Shown: positions 33,100-45,029, counted from the stretch's first letter. The stretch is DNA of 64,000 nucleotides from Piezodorus guildinii (GCA_023052935.1 CM041297.1:96680484-96744483); one strand, 5' to 3'. The notes: generated from the sequence alone by a model not told the origin. Made by a program: numbers and translations.

Positions 33100-33560
33100 A
33101 GTGGCTAGATATAAAAGTGCGTCAGTAACAGGCTCGCCCGGCAGAACAAAATAAAAAGCCAGTTTTACCATGTTGACAGAATCCAAACTTTTTTACGAGC
33201 CGATGGAGATACCTTCATGAATTATTTAACCGACACGTGTAACGTGCAAAATACGATTGTGGATAACCTAGGAAATGACGGAAGGTTAAAATATTCAATA
33301 TATAAATCCATCTATAAAGCATATATTGAACATTTGGCAACAAATGGTTGTAAAATCTTAATTTCCACACCCACGGATGTGAAACAGGGTGACTTTGTAT
33401 TTCTTGCTAATATAGCAAGAAATAATCGGGAGTCAGTCTTTTATAATATTTTAATTTTGCCGACGCACAGTGGGAAAAATCCCCAATTTAGGTGAACAAA
33501 GGTGAAGTCAAATGTTTGGGATTTTCCAGTGCTTCACCTTTTTATTATTAGTTGGTAAGA
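33100..33560 (+). other. Unrecognised open frame with promoter-like upstream sequence
   Basis: A 92-codon frame (33,217-33,495) is preceded by gatataaaagtgcgtcagta (TATA-like at about 33,110) and ccatgttgac. No domain recognised. The end of the frame overlaps a block shared with 17,615-17,652 (33,415-33,462), so the 3' part is repeat. An interwoven hairpin (ggaaaaatcccca / tgggattttcc) spans 33,473-33,527. Confidence 0.25.
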
Positions 33561-34148
33561 CCGTTAATACTAATATTTCTCACCACAAAGTGTATACAAA
33601 TAAATGGTAAATGAGCGAATCATACCTTTTTGCACAAGTGCCTAATAACCGGCAGTGGGATTATTTCTATTTGATGATAATTTATTGTGTTCAAGGTGTG
33701 TTTAGAGCAAAGTCTTTTTGCTTTTATTTAACAAGGGACATTGCTGAGACCGGTAAGACATTATATTTCCACACTCGTTATTGAATATACATTGCAATCA
33801 ACCGTAGAGTTAATTTAGTCCACTGTAAATGTATGCCCCTATTCAATAACGAAAAACTATATAACCCCCAAGTTACCCCAAGGATTTCTTTATAGGATTT
33901 GTTTCATCAATCCTTCTAGTTCTTAAATATTACAAAGGATTTTCGCGTTTTGGATGATAAATAATTTTTTTCAGACACAACACTGAGAATCAAAAGTTTT
34001 ACAATATGTAATTTGAAGAGTTTCCTAAATAATATAAAACACATCTGTTTGCAGGTTTCAGCAACATTTTTTTTCCGTAATCTGGGACCCCAAACGTTAA
34101 ATATGGACAAGTTTCAGAATTCTGTCCACCTAAATCGGTCATATTTTC

Positions 34149-34197
34149 CAATGTGCGACGTTTCGGCTCAAACTTGTGAGCCATCTCCAGGACATTA
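34149..34197 (-). ncRNA. Candidate hammerhead-like ribozyme
   Basis: Minus strand: AAUGUC, core CUGGAGA (34,184-34,190), U, stem II GGCUC/GAGCC with loop ACAAGUUU, GAAACGUC (34,157-34,164), GCACAUU. Stem I pairs AAUGU with ACAAU-complement ACAUU (5 bp) plus a C-G across one bulged C. The core departs from CUGANGA at one position (A6 to G), which would be expected to weaken activity. Cleavage would follow GUC. Confidence 0.5.
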
Positions 34198-34292
34198 CTG
34201 AACCATGTCAAGCATAAACTGAGTATTTCTAGATAATTTCTACAGTCGACTATACATCCTCAATATATTTCTTGCTAAGTTTATAAATATTT

Positions 34293-34540
34293 TTACTTTT
34301 ACTTACCTATGCATGAAATATATAGTAATGGAAAGTATTGCGATAGTGGAAATTTTCGAATTCGAGTTTTCACCGGAAATACGTGTTTGAGAGTACCCTG
34401 AATCCAAATTACGAAGTCCCAAAAAAAGTCCTGTGTTTGTGTGCGTCCGTGTGTGGTCTACCGCAAAAACTAAATCCCATAAGAAACTCAAATTTCATAT
34501 TTGAGACCACTATACGCCGGATATGTTACAGATAAAATAA
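34293..34540 (-). mobile_element. Family H copy H4, right end only
   Basis: tttttacttttacttaccta (right terminus, inverted), tatagtaatggaaagtattg, aaattttcgaattcgagttt, a GT-rich tract and cgccggatatgttacaga. Aligns with the first ~250 bp of H5 in the same orientation. Confidence 0.85.
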
Positions 34541-34602
34541 TATTATGAGTCATATTATAATCATTATGAGTCATATTATAATCATTAGTCATATTATAAT
34601 AT
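34541..34602. repeat. 21-bp minisatellite, about three units
   Basis: attatgagtcatattataatc occurs twice in tandem, followed by a shortened third unit. It sits between H4 and H5. Confidence 0.9.
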
Positions 34603-34624
34603 AATATATGATAAGCTCATACAC

Positions 34625-35530
34625 ATTTTTACTTTCACTTTCCTATATATAAAATATATAGTAAGGGAACGTATTGCGATCATGAAAATTTTCGAATTCC
34701 AGTTTTCGACAGAAATACACGTTTTAGGGTTTCTTGAGTACAAATGACCAAGTCCCGCAAAAAGTTCTGTGTGTATGTGTGGTAACTCCCGGGCGGAAAC
34801 GGTAAGTCCTATGAAACTGAAATTTCATATTTAAGACAAATATACGCCGGATATGTTACAGATACTTTTTAATCAAAATCAGCTAACCAGAAGAGCCACT
34901 TTATACCATGCATTTTGGACCTTTTAACGATTTTCTCAAAAACGGCTATAACGATTTTGATTAAACTCGCTACATGGATGTACAATTTAATGATGTTTAA
35001 TATGTGTAGGTTTCATTCTGATTGAAATAGTCTGACAGGGGTTAAATGCCCATATTTTAAATTTACTTCCTCTAAAGTACATTTGATTTTGTAGATTAAA
35101 AAAAAAAATAGGCGCATCATCTTGTTAACTTTGATGAATAACGGCTAAATATCCTAGTGGAGCAAATTTTATTTATAAATAAAAGCGAAAAGTGAAAAAA
35201 TATCTTTTTAATGCAATTATTTGTTTTTGAACATAATAACATTAACATAAAAGTATAATACGCCGTTGGAAAGCAAAAGATTTTAGAAAAAATGTTATCT
35301 AATACACGTAATTGTAAATATTAATGGAGAGTGATAAAAAGCCGATAAATCTAACTGATTTTCGTAGATAAAAATATAATAGATTATTTAACAAAACACA
35401 TGCCTCGATTGAAATTCAATTTAATTAATTCTTTAACAATTTATTTTTCTCCCTAAATGTATTAACAAATTCTTAAATTGATTTTAACAAAGTAAGTAAA
35501 TGAAAGACGTGTGTTGAACTCACCAGATTT
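34625..35530 (-). mobile_element. Family H copy H5, near full length
   Basis: About 0.9 kb non-coding repeat on the minus strand. The right terminus is tttttactttcactttccta (34,626) with a ctatatataaaatatatag palindrome; the left terminus is gaaagacgtgtgttgaactc plus accagattta (35,504-35,530). The short inverted motif actttcactta/taagtgaaagt occurs near both ends. It has no ORF and is probably non-autonomous (Helitron-like or MITE-like; not resolved). Aligns end to end with H8. Confidence 0.85.
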
Positions 35531-35700
35531 ACCCTGTATTTATATTTTATAGAATTTGTATACATAGTGATTTATACTGATTAATTTCCACACTAATGAA
35601 AAGTGAAAAATTATGAATTTGTATTTCTTGCTAATTTTATTTTTATTTTCGTTTGTTTTGGTACTTGAAAGGATATCAAAATATAGTAGTTTAAAATATA

Positions 35701-35835
35701 GTCAGTTTCCATTCTCCCACCATGCGCCCTGATGACCCACAAAGGGGATCGAAACGTTGGCAAACAATAAATAGTTGAAACTATTTAGTTGTTTCATTTA
35801 ATGACCGCCACCCGGACTAATTCCTTCCAATATAA
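35701..35835 (+). mobile_element. Repeat family K, plus copy
   Basis: Near-identical to the minus-strand copy at 22,598-22,740 over about 130 bp, including AATAAA at 35,766. Confidence 0.85.
35726..35761 (+). ncRNA. Hammerhead-like module, family K, with 3-nt deletion
   Basis: GCC, CUGAUGA (35,729-35,735), CCCACAAAGGGGAUC, GAAACGUU (35,751-35,758), GGC. Compared with the 22,674 copy a GAU repeat is missing, so stem II now overlaps the core; probably inactive. Confidence 0.4.
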
Positions 35836-35949
35836 AAATATACTTGTGTAATGCCCAACATTGTCTTTAATCATTGGAAATGAATGGATGAAGCAGAATA
35901 TTAAAGACGGCATTGCAATGCACATTAGTTCAAAAATCTTATATCCGTG

Positions 35950-36060
35950 ACTGAAAGTAGAAATTATAATGATTGATTTGAATATTATTGAACAAATGTG
36001 ATCTCAAAGCATTATTATTCCATATTGAGACAAATTGTAATATATCTGAATATTTTTTTA
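35950..36060 (+). mobile_element. Diverged Jockey-type 3' UTR (J15)
   Basis: aatgtgatctcaaagcatta, then gagacaaattgtaatatatctgaata: matches the J9 3' UTR terminus. Confidence 0.6.
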
Positions 36061-36331
36061 TGAACAATATTCATTGATCAGAACAATTTGTTAGGTGGAA
36101 GAGAGCAATGAATGTGAGTCAAGGTCAGGAATCGAATAATCCCCAATATTTTTGATTAATTACTGACAATAAATGATTAATTGTGGAATCCATACTCAAT
36201 GTAAATGCTACTTAAAAAGGGTTATGAAAGTATAAAATAAATGTGAACTGTAATTAATAGAATAGTTAAAAATTAGGTTATTGCTTCGTTTTTTGGTCTT
36301 TTTTTATTTTTGAGACATATGCTGTTATTAA

Positions 36332-36811
36332 CCCTTTGCAATCGGACTTTGCTTTTATTAGCGATTGTGTGGAATAAACTTAGACCAATGCATTTTTTTA
36401 AAATTATTATTAGAAACGCATATTTACCAGTAGCTTCCTGTTAACATAGCCAGAAAAATAAATCAACAGGCCTTCAATAATCATTTGAGCAATATGTAGA
36501 AAAAGAGTAAATTTTAGATTCCATTTAACAAATAACAATTGACTGTAAAACATGCAAACATTTATCTATTATTCATAGTAGAAACTGCTTCAACATTTAT
36601 CATATTGTATGAAATTATAACAAATAAACTTTTATTTATTTTTAGTGTTCTTCAATGGCCACTAATACTTACAAACCGAATTCCATTACTACTAATTACT
36701 TGTTCCTAAAGTTTCAAACATATGATAATGATTTAAGTGTGTACGTTTTCGCGAAAAAGTAGCGTCGAGTTACTGTCAGGAAGCATGAAAAACGGTGCCG
36801 AGTGCAAAGGG
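36332..36811. mobile_element. piggyBac-like MITE
   Basis: 480 bp non-coding element with inverted termini: left CCCTTTGCAATCGG, right (complement) CCCTTTGCACTCGG. The left flank is TTAA (36,328-36,331); the right flank is TGAA (36,812-36,815), one substitution from TTAA. TTAA target choice and CCC termini are typical of piggyBac. There is no transposase. Confidence 0.85.
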
Positions 36812-37129
36812 TGAATCAATTTTGTATATTCTAAACATAATCATTTTTATGATTCAACGAAATCAAAATCAATTCAAAGAACGGACCTCAACTTAACTTA
36901 TTAATTGGAATGGGCTAGACTTGTAGTTTTACTCCAATTTAAGATTTAACAGTTCTTAATAGTGAAGGACTAAACTGATCTTGGAGTAAGTTCAGCATCG
37001 GAATATGGCCAACTCTTTTTCTAGTAAAGTTGGTTCCGAGGATGAATGGGAACTGGTGATACATTTTTTGAACTAGAATACCTATGACTAAGACAATTTA
37101 GATAAGATTAAATCCGAGATTACATTAGC

Positions 37130-37560
37130 CCCAGTCTCAGCATCCTCCCTTGAATCTCTAGCACGTTTCTCTCTCAAATTAAGTTGCTAAACGTTTCTTA
37201 AAAGATATCCATATGCTGTTCGCGTTGACCACCACGGACTCCACCAAGAACGAGCATTCCTCCAGGCTGAGGGATGATCCTCATCGCTGCTGAAGACACC
37301 TCATCCATCAAGGCTGCCCGAACCTCGGTACCTCTTGTAGCCGTGAGTTATACCTCCGACCCTAGGGCCGTAGGAGTTGGAACAAGCGGAGGACCCGGCC
37401 CAAACTGGGGACGATATTTCCTCAAGAGACGCCATTTTATTATCCGAAACGGCACAGAGATGGATGTTGTGTTATCGCGTGTCGTAACCGGTTAGGTATG
37501 TGTTACTGTCCCTTGAACTGGGACTGCTTGGAGATTTATTAGGGTTAATTTTACACGGTT
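37130..37560 (+). other. GC-richer unique island with short open frame
   Basis: Open frame 37,274-37,495 (73 codons) has no domain; a Gly/Pro-rich part (VGTSGGPGPNWG) may reflect GC content. No repeat match. Candidate conserved element or unrecognised exon. Confidence 0.3.
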
Positions 37561-38104
37561 GGGTATTACTCATCGTATCGTCTTGTGTTTCAAGATGGCG
37601 AATGTTTTATTGTTTCGCCTTCTACACCGCCTTGTCCACCTCAAGATAAGGGATGAGGGATTCACGGCTTACCACCTATTCGATGCTTTTTGTTTTCTTA
37701 TTCCTTACAAAGGTTTTCTTTATTCTTTCTTTTATTTTCGCAATGTCTTATGGTGTTTAGTTCAGAATTAAACAGGAAGATAATCTCGGATCTCTATTAA
37801 TTCATATATCTGATAGTACTAGGAATATAAATCTCGAGTTATTTACGGCGAGCGAATACGAGGCGAAATATGAACCTGCATTCTGTTCACACACCCTTGC
37901 TCATATCAAGTGAGAAAAAGGAATATGAAATGCGTTTTCACATACATCGATTTATGTACAAAGGTGTGTTCATAAGTACTCTTATGAGGTGAAAATCTCA
38001 CATTATTTACATAATGAATTACATTATTAAAGTGAACAACGACCTAATAAAATATTTAAAAAAAATTAAATTAATTAATACATGAAAGGCTTTGTAGTAA
38101 TATT

Positions 38105-38400
38105 TATAATATATGCAACAAGCCGCAGTTGTTCGGACTTGTCGGGAAGTGTGCAGTCCTCTACCGATCGGTATCTCTTCGTTAGGGAAAAAATAACTTT
38201 ATGATAAACTGTTCGGGAGACTTAACACCAATTCAACGGTAGACAAGCAAAAACATGACAGAAGATAAGGCTCGTAGATCAGGGCATGTAAGTCAAGGCG
38301 AGATAATTCCGATCAGAGTTGGAGTGTGATAACTGTTCGTTCTCCCGATTGCGTTTCCTGTTTCTAACAACTTTCGCGCCTTTTCTACTGACCAGTTTGT
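38105..38400. other. GC-richer unique island
   Basis: Balanced sequence (ctaccgatcggtatctcttc, gatcagagttggagtgtg). No ORF or repeat match. Confidence 0.3.
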
Positions 38401-38861
38401 ATTAGAAATTTCGATTTCAAAAGTTTATAAACAAACCTAAACTAAAAAATCTGGAAAAATTAAATAGCTACTATAGTTCAAAAAGATATATCCACATTAG
38501 AAAAATAATAGTTTGCTAGAAAATTGTGCTTTAAATGTCAATAAATACTTACAAATAAAAGTGTTTTTTTTATTATGTTTGTTATACATATGAAAATTTA
38601 TTCAATACTTTCGAACTTTACTTTGGTTGAAAGATTACTCGACAACTGCAAGTCCATCCTTTATCTCTTTAATGAAGAAATTGAATAAAACAGTTAAGTT
38701 ATTTCTTTAACGAATGTCTTCATATATAAGAGATTGGATTTTCGGCACGGATTAAGGCTAATTTTAGAGCAAGTAAAAATATTTTAATTAAGCTTTTATG
38801 AAGAAATAAATTATGTTTTAAAATAAATAGTAATAAATTAAATATTTTTAAGGTTGTTATT

Positions 38862-38945
38862 CCGAAACGTCGGCACCAGTAAATTTAAGTTTATACTTAA
38901 TTGTGTGTTCTATGGACTGCACCCTGAACCAACTTCTCCCATATA
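38862..38945 (+). mobile_element. Repeat family R, 3' half
   Basis: Starts within the hammerhead-like core (ccgaaacgtcggcacc) and continues aagtttatacttaattgtgt, ggactgcaccctgaacc. The 5' half of the core is absent. Confidence 0.7.
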
Positions 38946-39169
38946 TACACACTGTCAACCATTCTCACTTCACAATAATATATTTGATTTAGTTTTGTAC
39001 TGTCTTCAATTACGAATATTGTCGGAAATTGATTTTCTGAAATATTTTTAACTTTCGGTATATAGTGTTTTCGCTCGTAAACTATGATTATGAAGTTATA
39101 GTGGAATATTCACACATGTTTTAAACCAATTAGAAAAATACCGTATTTTTCTCCATACAGAAAAAGCAC

Positions 39170-39375
39170 ACTTCCGGTTCATTAGAGATTAATATTGGGA
39201 ATATCAAACACAATAGGCAGAGGGTGTTGCTTGGATTCGGATCAACACCCTTTGTACCCTAGTGTACTCCGAGGTACAAAGTTGCACCCATAAATTGGGG
39301 TGTACAGATGGCCGGGCCACACTCCGTCCTCCCCTCCATTCTCGGTACAAGCCCTCTCCTGTTTGCCAATGTATA
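39170..39375. other. GC-richer unique island
   Basis: Balanced sequence with ggtacaaagttgcaccca and cctccattctcggtacaag. No ORF or repeat match. Confidence 0.3.
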
Positions 39376-39834
39376 TTAGTTCATTTTATAGGCATTTATT
39401 TAATAGTAACCCCTATCTAAAAAATCTCTTTAAATTTAAATTTAAAAATATAAATTTTATCTAATTTGTATAATAGGAAATTTAATTAAAAAATATCAAT
39501 TATGAGCAAAGATACTAATCTAAGTTAATTTCTCAATTAAAATTAATTACTTTGACGTTAAAATTTATGATACTCAATAAAATAGGCTTGAGAACGCTTA
39601 CCCGCATGCCACAACACTTGTTTCTAAACTTCATCAGTTGTTATTAATTTTAATAAAGAAAGGAAATGTGTTTCTACTCTAGTAATCATAAAGAATAAAT
39701 CATATATTTTTGTACTATTAACGATTTAATTATGATAAATCAATAAAAACATTCGGAATCTATTATACCGTTTTATATTACAGAACTAATTCAGATTTGT
39801 ATAAAATAATTTGTCCTTTTTTAATTTACTATGC

Positions 39835-39930
39835 ATTTGATAAATATTTAGTGATATTGCATCTTGCAGAATTGACGCTAATATTGCCCTGATAATATTG
39901 CCTTCTTCAGGGCTATAGAAATAGAAGATA
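39835..39930 (-). mobile_element. Repeat family R, 5' half
   Basis: Minus strand atagccctgaagaaggc (5' stem I strand plus CUGAAGA core) is followed by divergent sequence ending gcgtcaattc. Faces the 3' half at 40,366 across ~450 bp. Confidence 0.6.
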
Positions 39931-40270
39931 AAAACCAGTAGTAGAACACAATATATAAAGATGATAAGAAAAATAAATTATACTGATAATTAAAAACAAA
40001 GTGAAATAGTAGTTATGACAATTTATAAATATAATAATAATTAAAAACAAATGGGGAAAAGAAATTTTAATATAAGGTGAAAAAATAGATAATAGAAAAT
40101 TAAAATTTTAAAATTACCAATTTTAAACTTTTTTACAGTATGAAAAATGTGAAACATTATAAAGTTAAAAAATAATTTTGACAGTATGAGAAACATAATT
40201 ACAAATCTATAACGTACAGAATTTCCATACTTTCAAAAAATGTGAAACAAAATAAAATATAGTGAATACT

Positions 40271-40273
40271 TAT

Positions 40274-40347
<74 letters not shown>

Positions 40348-40362
40348 CATATATATATATAT
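40271..40362. repeat. (TA)n microsatellite
   Basis: About 90 bp of TA repeats with two acat interruptions. Confidence 0.95.
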
Positions 40363-40365
40363 CTG

Positions 40366-40440
40366 TAAATAAAGTTTATACTTAATTGTGTTTTCTATTG
40401 ACAGCACCCTGAACCAATTTCTTCTGACCCAAATTCTTCC
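40366..40440 (+). mobile_element. Repeat family R, 3' end
   Basis: aaagtttatacttaattgtg, attgacagcaccctgaacca: matches 38,890-38,945. Confidence 0.65.
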
Positions 40441-40449
40441 ACAAATATA

Positions 40450-41490
40450 TTATTATATAATTAAACCCTTAAAATTGAGGTCGTTCATTATCAACGAATA
40501 AAATACTAACAAGGTCTATATAAGGCAGTAAACATCATATGATGGTTAAAGAGTATTATATTCCAATCACAGTTTTGAGTTATATAAATCTATGATAAAC
40601 TCACACACAATTTTATTATACCTTAATTGAATATTAAGAAATTTGTAACTTATATAAGTAAATTAACGAAATGGAATACCAAGTTAATTTCTATCTATTA
40701 ACCAGTTTAGCTGAACATAATAACTGTACTGTAAAATTTCAATCCAAACAGCTTAAAACAGATCTATTTTTATTTTATTTTTTTTATCTCTACTCTATTG
40801 AAAAAAATACTGTACTTTATCTTTTTCTATATATGTACATAAGTTACACAAAAATGTATAAATAGCCAAGCTTTTCCATAAAATGCAAATTCCCAAAGAC
40901 AAATACATTTATTCTTTTCTATTCTAGTTACAAGCTTGCTATATATCTCTTAAAATTTCTTTTCCTTTTTATTATTATTTTATTATTTATTTCTTATATT
41001 TATCTGAATCATTTGTCCCTCATATCAATTTTTTCATTTTTTTAAATTTTGTTATGATTTTAATTTTTACTACAATTAACAAGTGAGCACGAGTCTCAGA
41101 CTTCAAACATGTTGTGATATTGCACCATAAGTGCACTCTTAAGTGGTGTTGGCAAGGTTAATGGTGATCATAGCCTAAGTTAGTTTTGAAACAGTAAGAA
41201 AACTCTTTAAAAAACTTTTTTTTTTAAGTCCCTACACTATAAAATAGACTATGAGCAAAAAAAAAAAAAAAATTAACATCAAGGCAGAAAATTAACATAA
41301 AAATAACAAACTGTGGGTCTTATGAGTATGCACTAAAATAATAAATATTTACATTCCACTTTTAATGAAGTAATACTTGTTTTGTACATTTATGTGTATA
41401 ACGTTTTAGTAGTCGTCTATTTTTTCAAATGATCGGGTTGTCGCAATTAAAAGTAAGAGAAAATTCTTATTTTTGCCATCGAGTTCGTAT
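40450..41490. other. AT-rich sequence, nothing identified
   Basis: Short frames (40,671-40,865) look random. Confidence 0.35.
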
Positions 41491-42054
41491 ATTTTTTAAC
41501 AATGGGAGTTGTAAATCAGATAAAATAGTTGGGTTCGCGTGTGACGAACATAATTATTTACGTTTCTCGTTTCTAAGTTCCGAAACACCTACATTTTCCG
41601 GTAGTTGAAATGGCACGTGTAAATCCAGACCGGGGTCAGTATAGGAGAGGTGACAATTTTGTATTTGTAATGTTCAATTATTTTTTTAGTGATAGTTTTG
41701 AATGCCTTATGGCTTGATACTCCATATCATTATGTACGATATATATGTTTTTTAAATCGTCATTTCTAAAGGATGTTTTAGAGTTAAGCTTCTTACCTGC
41801 TTATATAAATTATCAATCTAAAAAAAAATTTAAGAGATGTTTACGTCTTAAGATTTTCATTCCTATGAATTATTTTGTATTAATACCTTATCTTAACTAT
41901 TTAAGATTCTTTTACAAAGTTTTGACTGCATCTTCCATGATGGGAAAAATGAATAAGTGATGAATGAATATATTTATATCTAAAAACCGTATATTGTTTT
42001 TTTCTTCATTTAAATTCAATTAATTAAAAAAAATCTGTTTGAGCTCATCACAAT

Positions 42055-42385
42055 TAAAAGTACAAATCCGGAAAGTATCTGTTGGGCCTGAGGAGAAACT
42101 CCGGTAACAAGTGTAGAGGTTTCGAGTTCCCACGAGGCTTTGACAAGCAACGACTAAAAGGTTTTGTTCCGTAGGCGGAGATTTACCGCTATATCTTCCT
42201 GGCTCATTTACATCGGGACAAATGATATCGGGTCCATGGAACCGACGTGTAGGCTTTTTAAAGAATCTAATCCGGTCTAGGCCGAGAACTGGACGGTCTT
42301 CAAATTCTTAGACAATTCTGAGTAATTCTTCAAGACATGAAGCGAAAAGAGGAAATGATCAACGGATTTAAGATTGTCATTACAG
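42055..42385. other. GC-richer unique island
   Basis: Balanced sequence (ctgttgggcctgaggagaaa, ccgtaggcggagatttaccg, ccatggaaccgacgtgtagg). No ORF or repeat match. A similar patch lies at 41,510-41,660. Confidence 0.38.
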
Positions 42386-43254
42386 TGATAGTATACTTTT
42401 GTTTATTAATGATAATGTGAATTTACTAGCTAGATAATACAAGAATTCGAAAACCAATACATTGAAAATTATTGTCTTGAATCAGATAAGTTTCTAAAAA
42501 AAAAAAACTGGGAGATAGGACCAAAGGTCATTTTTAACAGTTAAAACACATTCATTTCTGAAATAGAACAAACATAAGGTTCAGCGAATCCTGAACTTGT
42601 CAAAGAATGAGGTATAAACTTGTTGAATCTTGTTTTTCGTATAATTTTTCCAGTAACTAAAGAACCACTCAATAACCTAGTCCACCTTTTATAGGACAGC
42701 GAATATTTATGGTGAGTAATCTACCATAGGTGCTTCTGGCTATAAAGAGTTATTTGAATATAGTGTATCTTATGAGCTAATAGCTATTAATAAATAGAAC
42801 AGCTGCACATTGACAGCAAATAAGTTTCATAACTAGGAAATCACTAAAATAATATGGAGGTTCACCATCTTACAAAAGACAAAAATACCTAATCTATTTA
42901 GTCTCATACGAAAGAATACTTCCACTTTATCACATTCCAGAACTAACGAACGTTATCGTTAAACACGTGAAATAAGATTGTTAGTACTCCTTTTGTTACC
43001 TAATAAACTTCTTTTTTTTTTGCTTATTCTCTTACACTGCAGCCTCAAATAGTCTCATTGTGCGCTGTCTGTTAATACAGGGAGAGCTATTGCCTTTGTG
43101 AATCTAACCAAACCGCAAGGATTGATCTGTTCACAAAACTTAGGATCTGAAATTGCCATTGCCAACGTGATAAAACCGTATCCTGGAGTTATTTATTTAC
43201 AATCACAAGATTACACGATAGACAGTTTCACTTTTCTTCTTTAAAGAGTCTGAA

Positions 43255-43465
43255 AGTCGGTGAGGCTACTAACCCCATAATATCGAGAAGCTTGTTAAGT
43301 TGACAGTGTCTTGTGTATAGTCCTGTCATCCTCCGCAGAGTTATCCTGTCCATAGAGAGGAGAGTGCTACTAGCAGGGTACCTCCAAGAACATCTTAGAC
43401 GATTCTGCTTCCCAGTACCCTCCAGTAGAGCTTGGCTTTATTGCCAACAGACACCTAGATTAGGA
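43255..43465 (-). pseudogene. Non-LTR element RNase H region fragment (J16)
   Basis: Minus strand reads LSMDRITLRRMTGLYTRHCQLNKLLDIMGLVAS (about 43,270-43,365), the TGLxTGHCxLNxHLxxMGL motif near the end of the RNase H domain of I/R1-like polyproteins; TGH is TRH here. Upstream frames are broken. No intact ORF. Confidence 0.75.
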
Positions 43466-43479
43466 CTTTTGCATAGCTG

Positions 43480-44110
43480 AGGCTTATTCTACGTATAGGC
43501 TCGGGTGGCATTATTGACATTTTCCATACAATTATTAACTGGTCCCATGATACACATTCATTGATTCATGTGTCAGTGAATGTGGTGTACCCATTTGTCA
43601 GTGACATTAATCGATTTGTGATCGAATGTTCGATTAAAATAAATCATAAAGGAGTCTATATGAAACCAAAAATTTCTGTTAGATTTACACCCATGGTAAA
43701 CAAAAGTCATACAAAGGAGCTGCTGATCCCAATAAGAACAAACACCCCTAGCACCTCGGAAGAGCCAATGATCCAGAACAATGGAAGAGCCTCCATCCGC
43801 TGGCTGACACGGTGCTATGGGACACAGCCTCCAACACACCATAAATCCGAAGTAATAGTAAAGACCCTATAGATCAGAGCATGGCCGGGGCAGATGAGGC
43901 TACAGCATCTGGGCCCGGTTACTGTATGCAAATGGTTGTGGTGTCTGGTTTCACTCGCCTTCCCCATGAGGGCAGTGTCGCAGTATGCCATCTTCTATCC
44001 ATAGGATACATCTGTTCCAAGTGTACTAGTTATTGTTACCGAACAGTCAGTATGTCTCTATCTGCTTTGGACACGAAATAATGATCTAAGCCAAAAAAAA
44101 AAAAAAAAAA
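43480..44110 (+). other. Unrecognised GC-richer segment ending in poly(A)
   Basis: Contains a 103-codon plus frame (43,561-43,872) and a 66-codon one (43,881-44,081), neither with a recognisable domain. It ends in a 20-nt A-run (44,092-44,110), which suggests a retroposed 3' end or processed transcript. No second copy in the window. Confidence 0.35.
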
Positions 44111-44188
44111 ATCCTTCGTAGGCAGAAAACTTGCTTTATACTTATTTTTTTATCTATTTACTTTGAAATATTCACTATGTTTTTAAAA

Positions 44189-44240
44189 AATGTGGTGCGG
44201 GCAGCACGCGACTTTAATTTGCCTCAACATGTTTATCAAA
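44189..44240 (+). mobile_element. Family H left-end fragment H6
   Basis: tgtggtgcgggcagcacgcg, actttaatttgcct: H left-end signature, diverged. Confidence 0.7.
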
Positions 44241-44487
44241 TGCAAAGTAACAATTCAAAGTAAACGTACAAATGAAATTATTAGATGTATTTTGTATTCA
44301 GTATTTAATTGATAGTAGAATTAATGACTTTGAAGGAGTACATGAACCAGAGTTGTATATATGTCACCTTAAAATGCTTTCGGGAAAAAGGATTGCTATT
44401 AAATAGATTTCCGTCATGATACATCATTATGTATGTTGCATGTATTTGTTTTTTCAATAAAATGAGGATTTGGAAAACAATAATCTG

Positions 44488-45020
44488 TTGCCCACAACAC
44501 ACAACTTTCACTTACCTAAGTCGTTAAAATTAATTTAAAATATTTAACTGCAGTTAGAGATAAAAATAAATTGTCAAAGAAATAATTACACTGATTCCGA
44601 TAGAAACATGTTTTTTATTAAATGATATATTATATTAAAATCTACGAAAATCAGTTAGTTTATCGGTTTTTCATCAACTTTTAAAACTTTGTGTATAAGA
44701 TTTTTTTTTCATCAAATATGTAGCAGTATATTTACACCTATATTTCAATTCTTGAGTTTAGAAAAAAAAAATCTTGCTCTTTTCTCTTCTAGTTGTTCAT
44801 CGGATTTATTCAATTTGTATATTTAGTCAAATATTATCAATGCAAATGAGATTATAAGGTTTATATTTTGTAATATTAGAGATACTTTAGGAGAGGAAAA
44901 TTTAAAAAACCGGCATTTAAGCCCTGTCAGACTATTATAACCAGTATGCAAGATATTAAAAACCATTTAATTTTTCATGGGTGTAGAAAGTTTAATCAAC
45001 ATCGGTTTTAATTTAGCTTC
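44488..45020 (+). mobile_element. Family H copy H7, left part
   Basis: cacaacacacaactttcact, tccgatagaaacatgttttt, gtataagatttttttt, catttaagccctgtcagact and tagaaagtttaatcaacatc follow the H order. Truncated near 45,020. Confidence 0.8.
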
Positions 45021-45029
45021 AAACTAGGT

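Noticed and set aside
34541..34602. CRISPR-like direct repeats
   Set aside because: Units are contiguous without spacers; a eukaryotic minisatellite.
38871..38885. Full hammerhead-like module at 38,862
   Set aside because: Only the GAAACGUC half is present; the CUGANGA side is missing.
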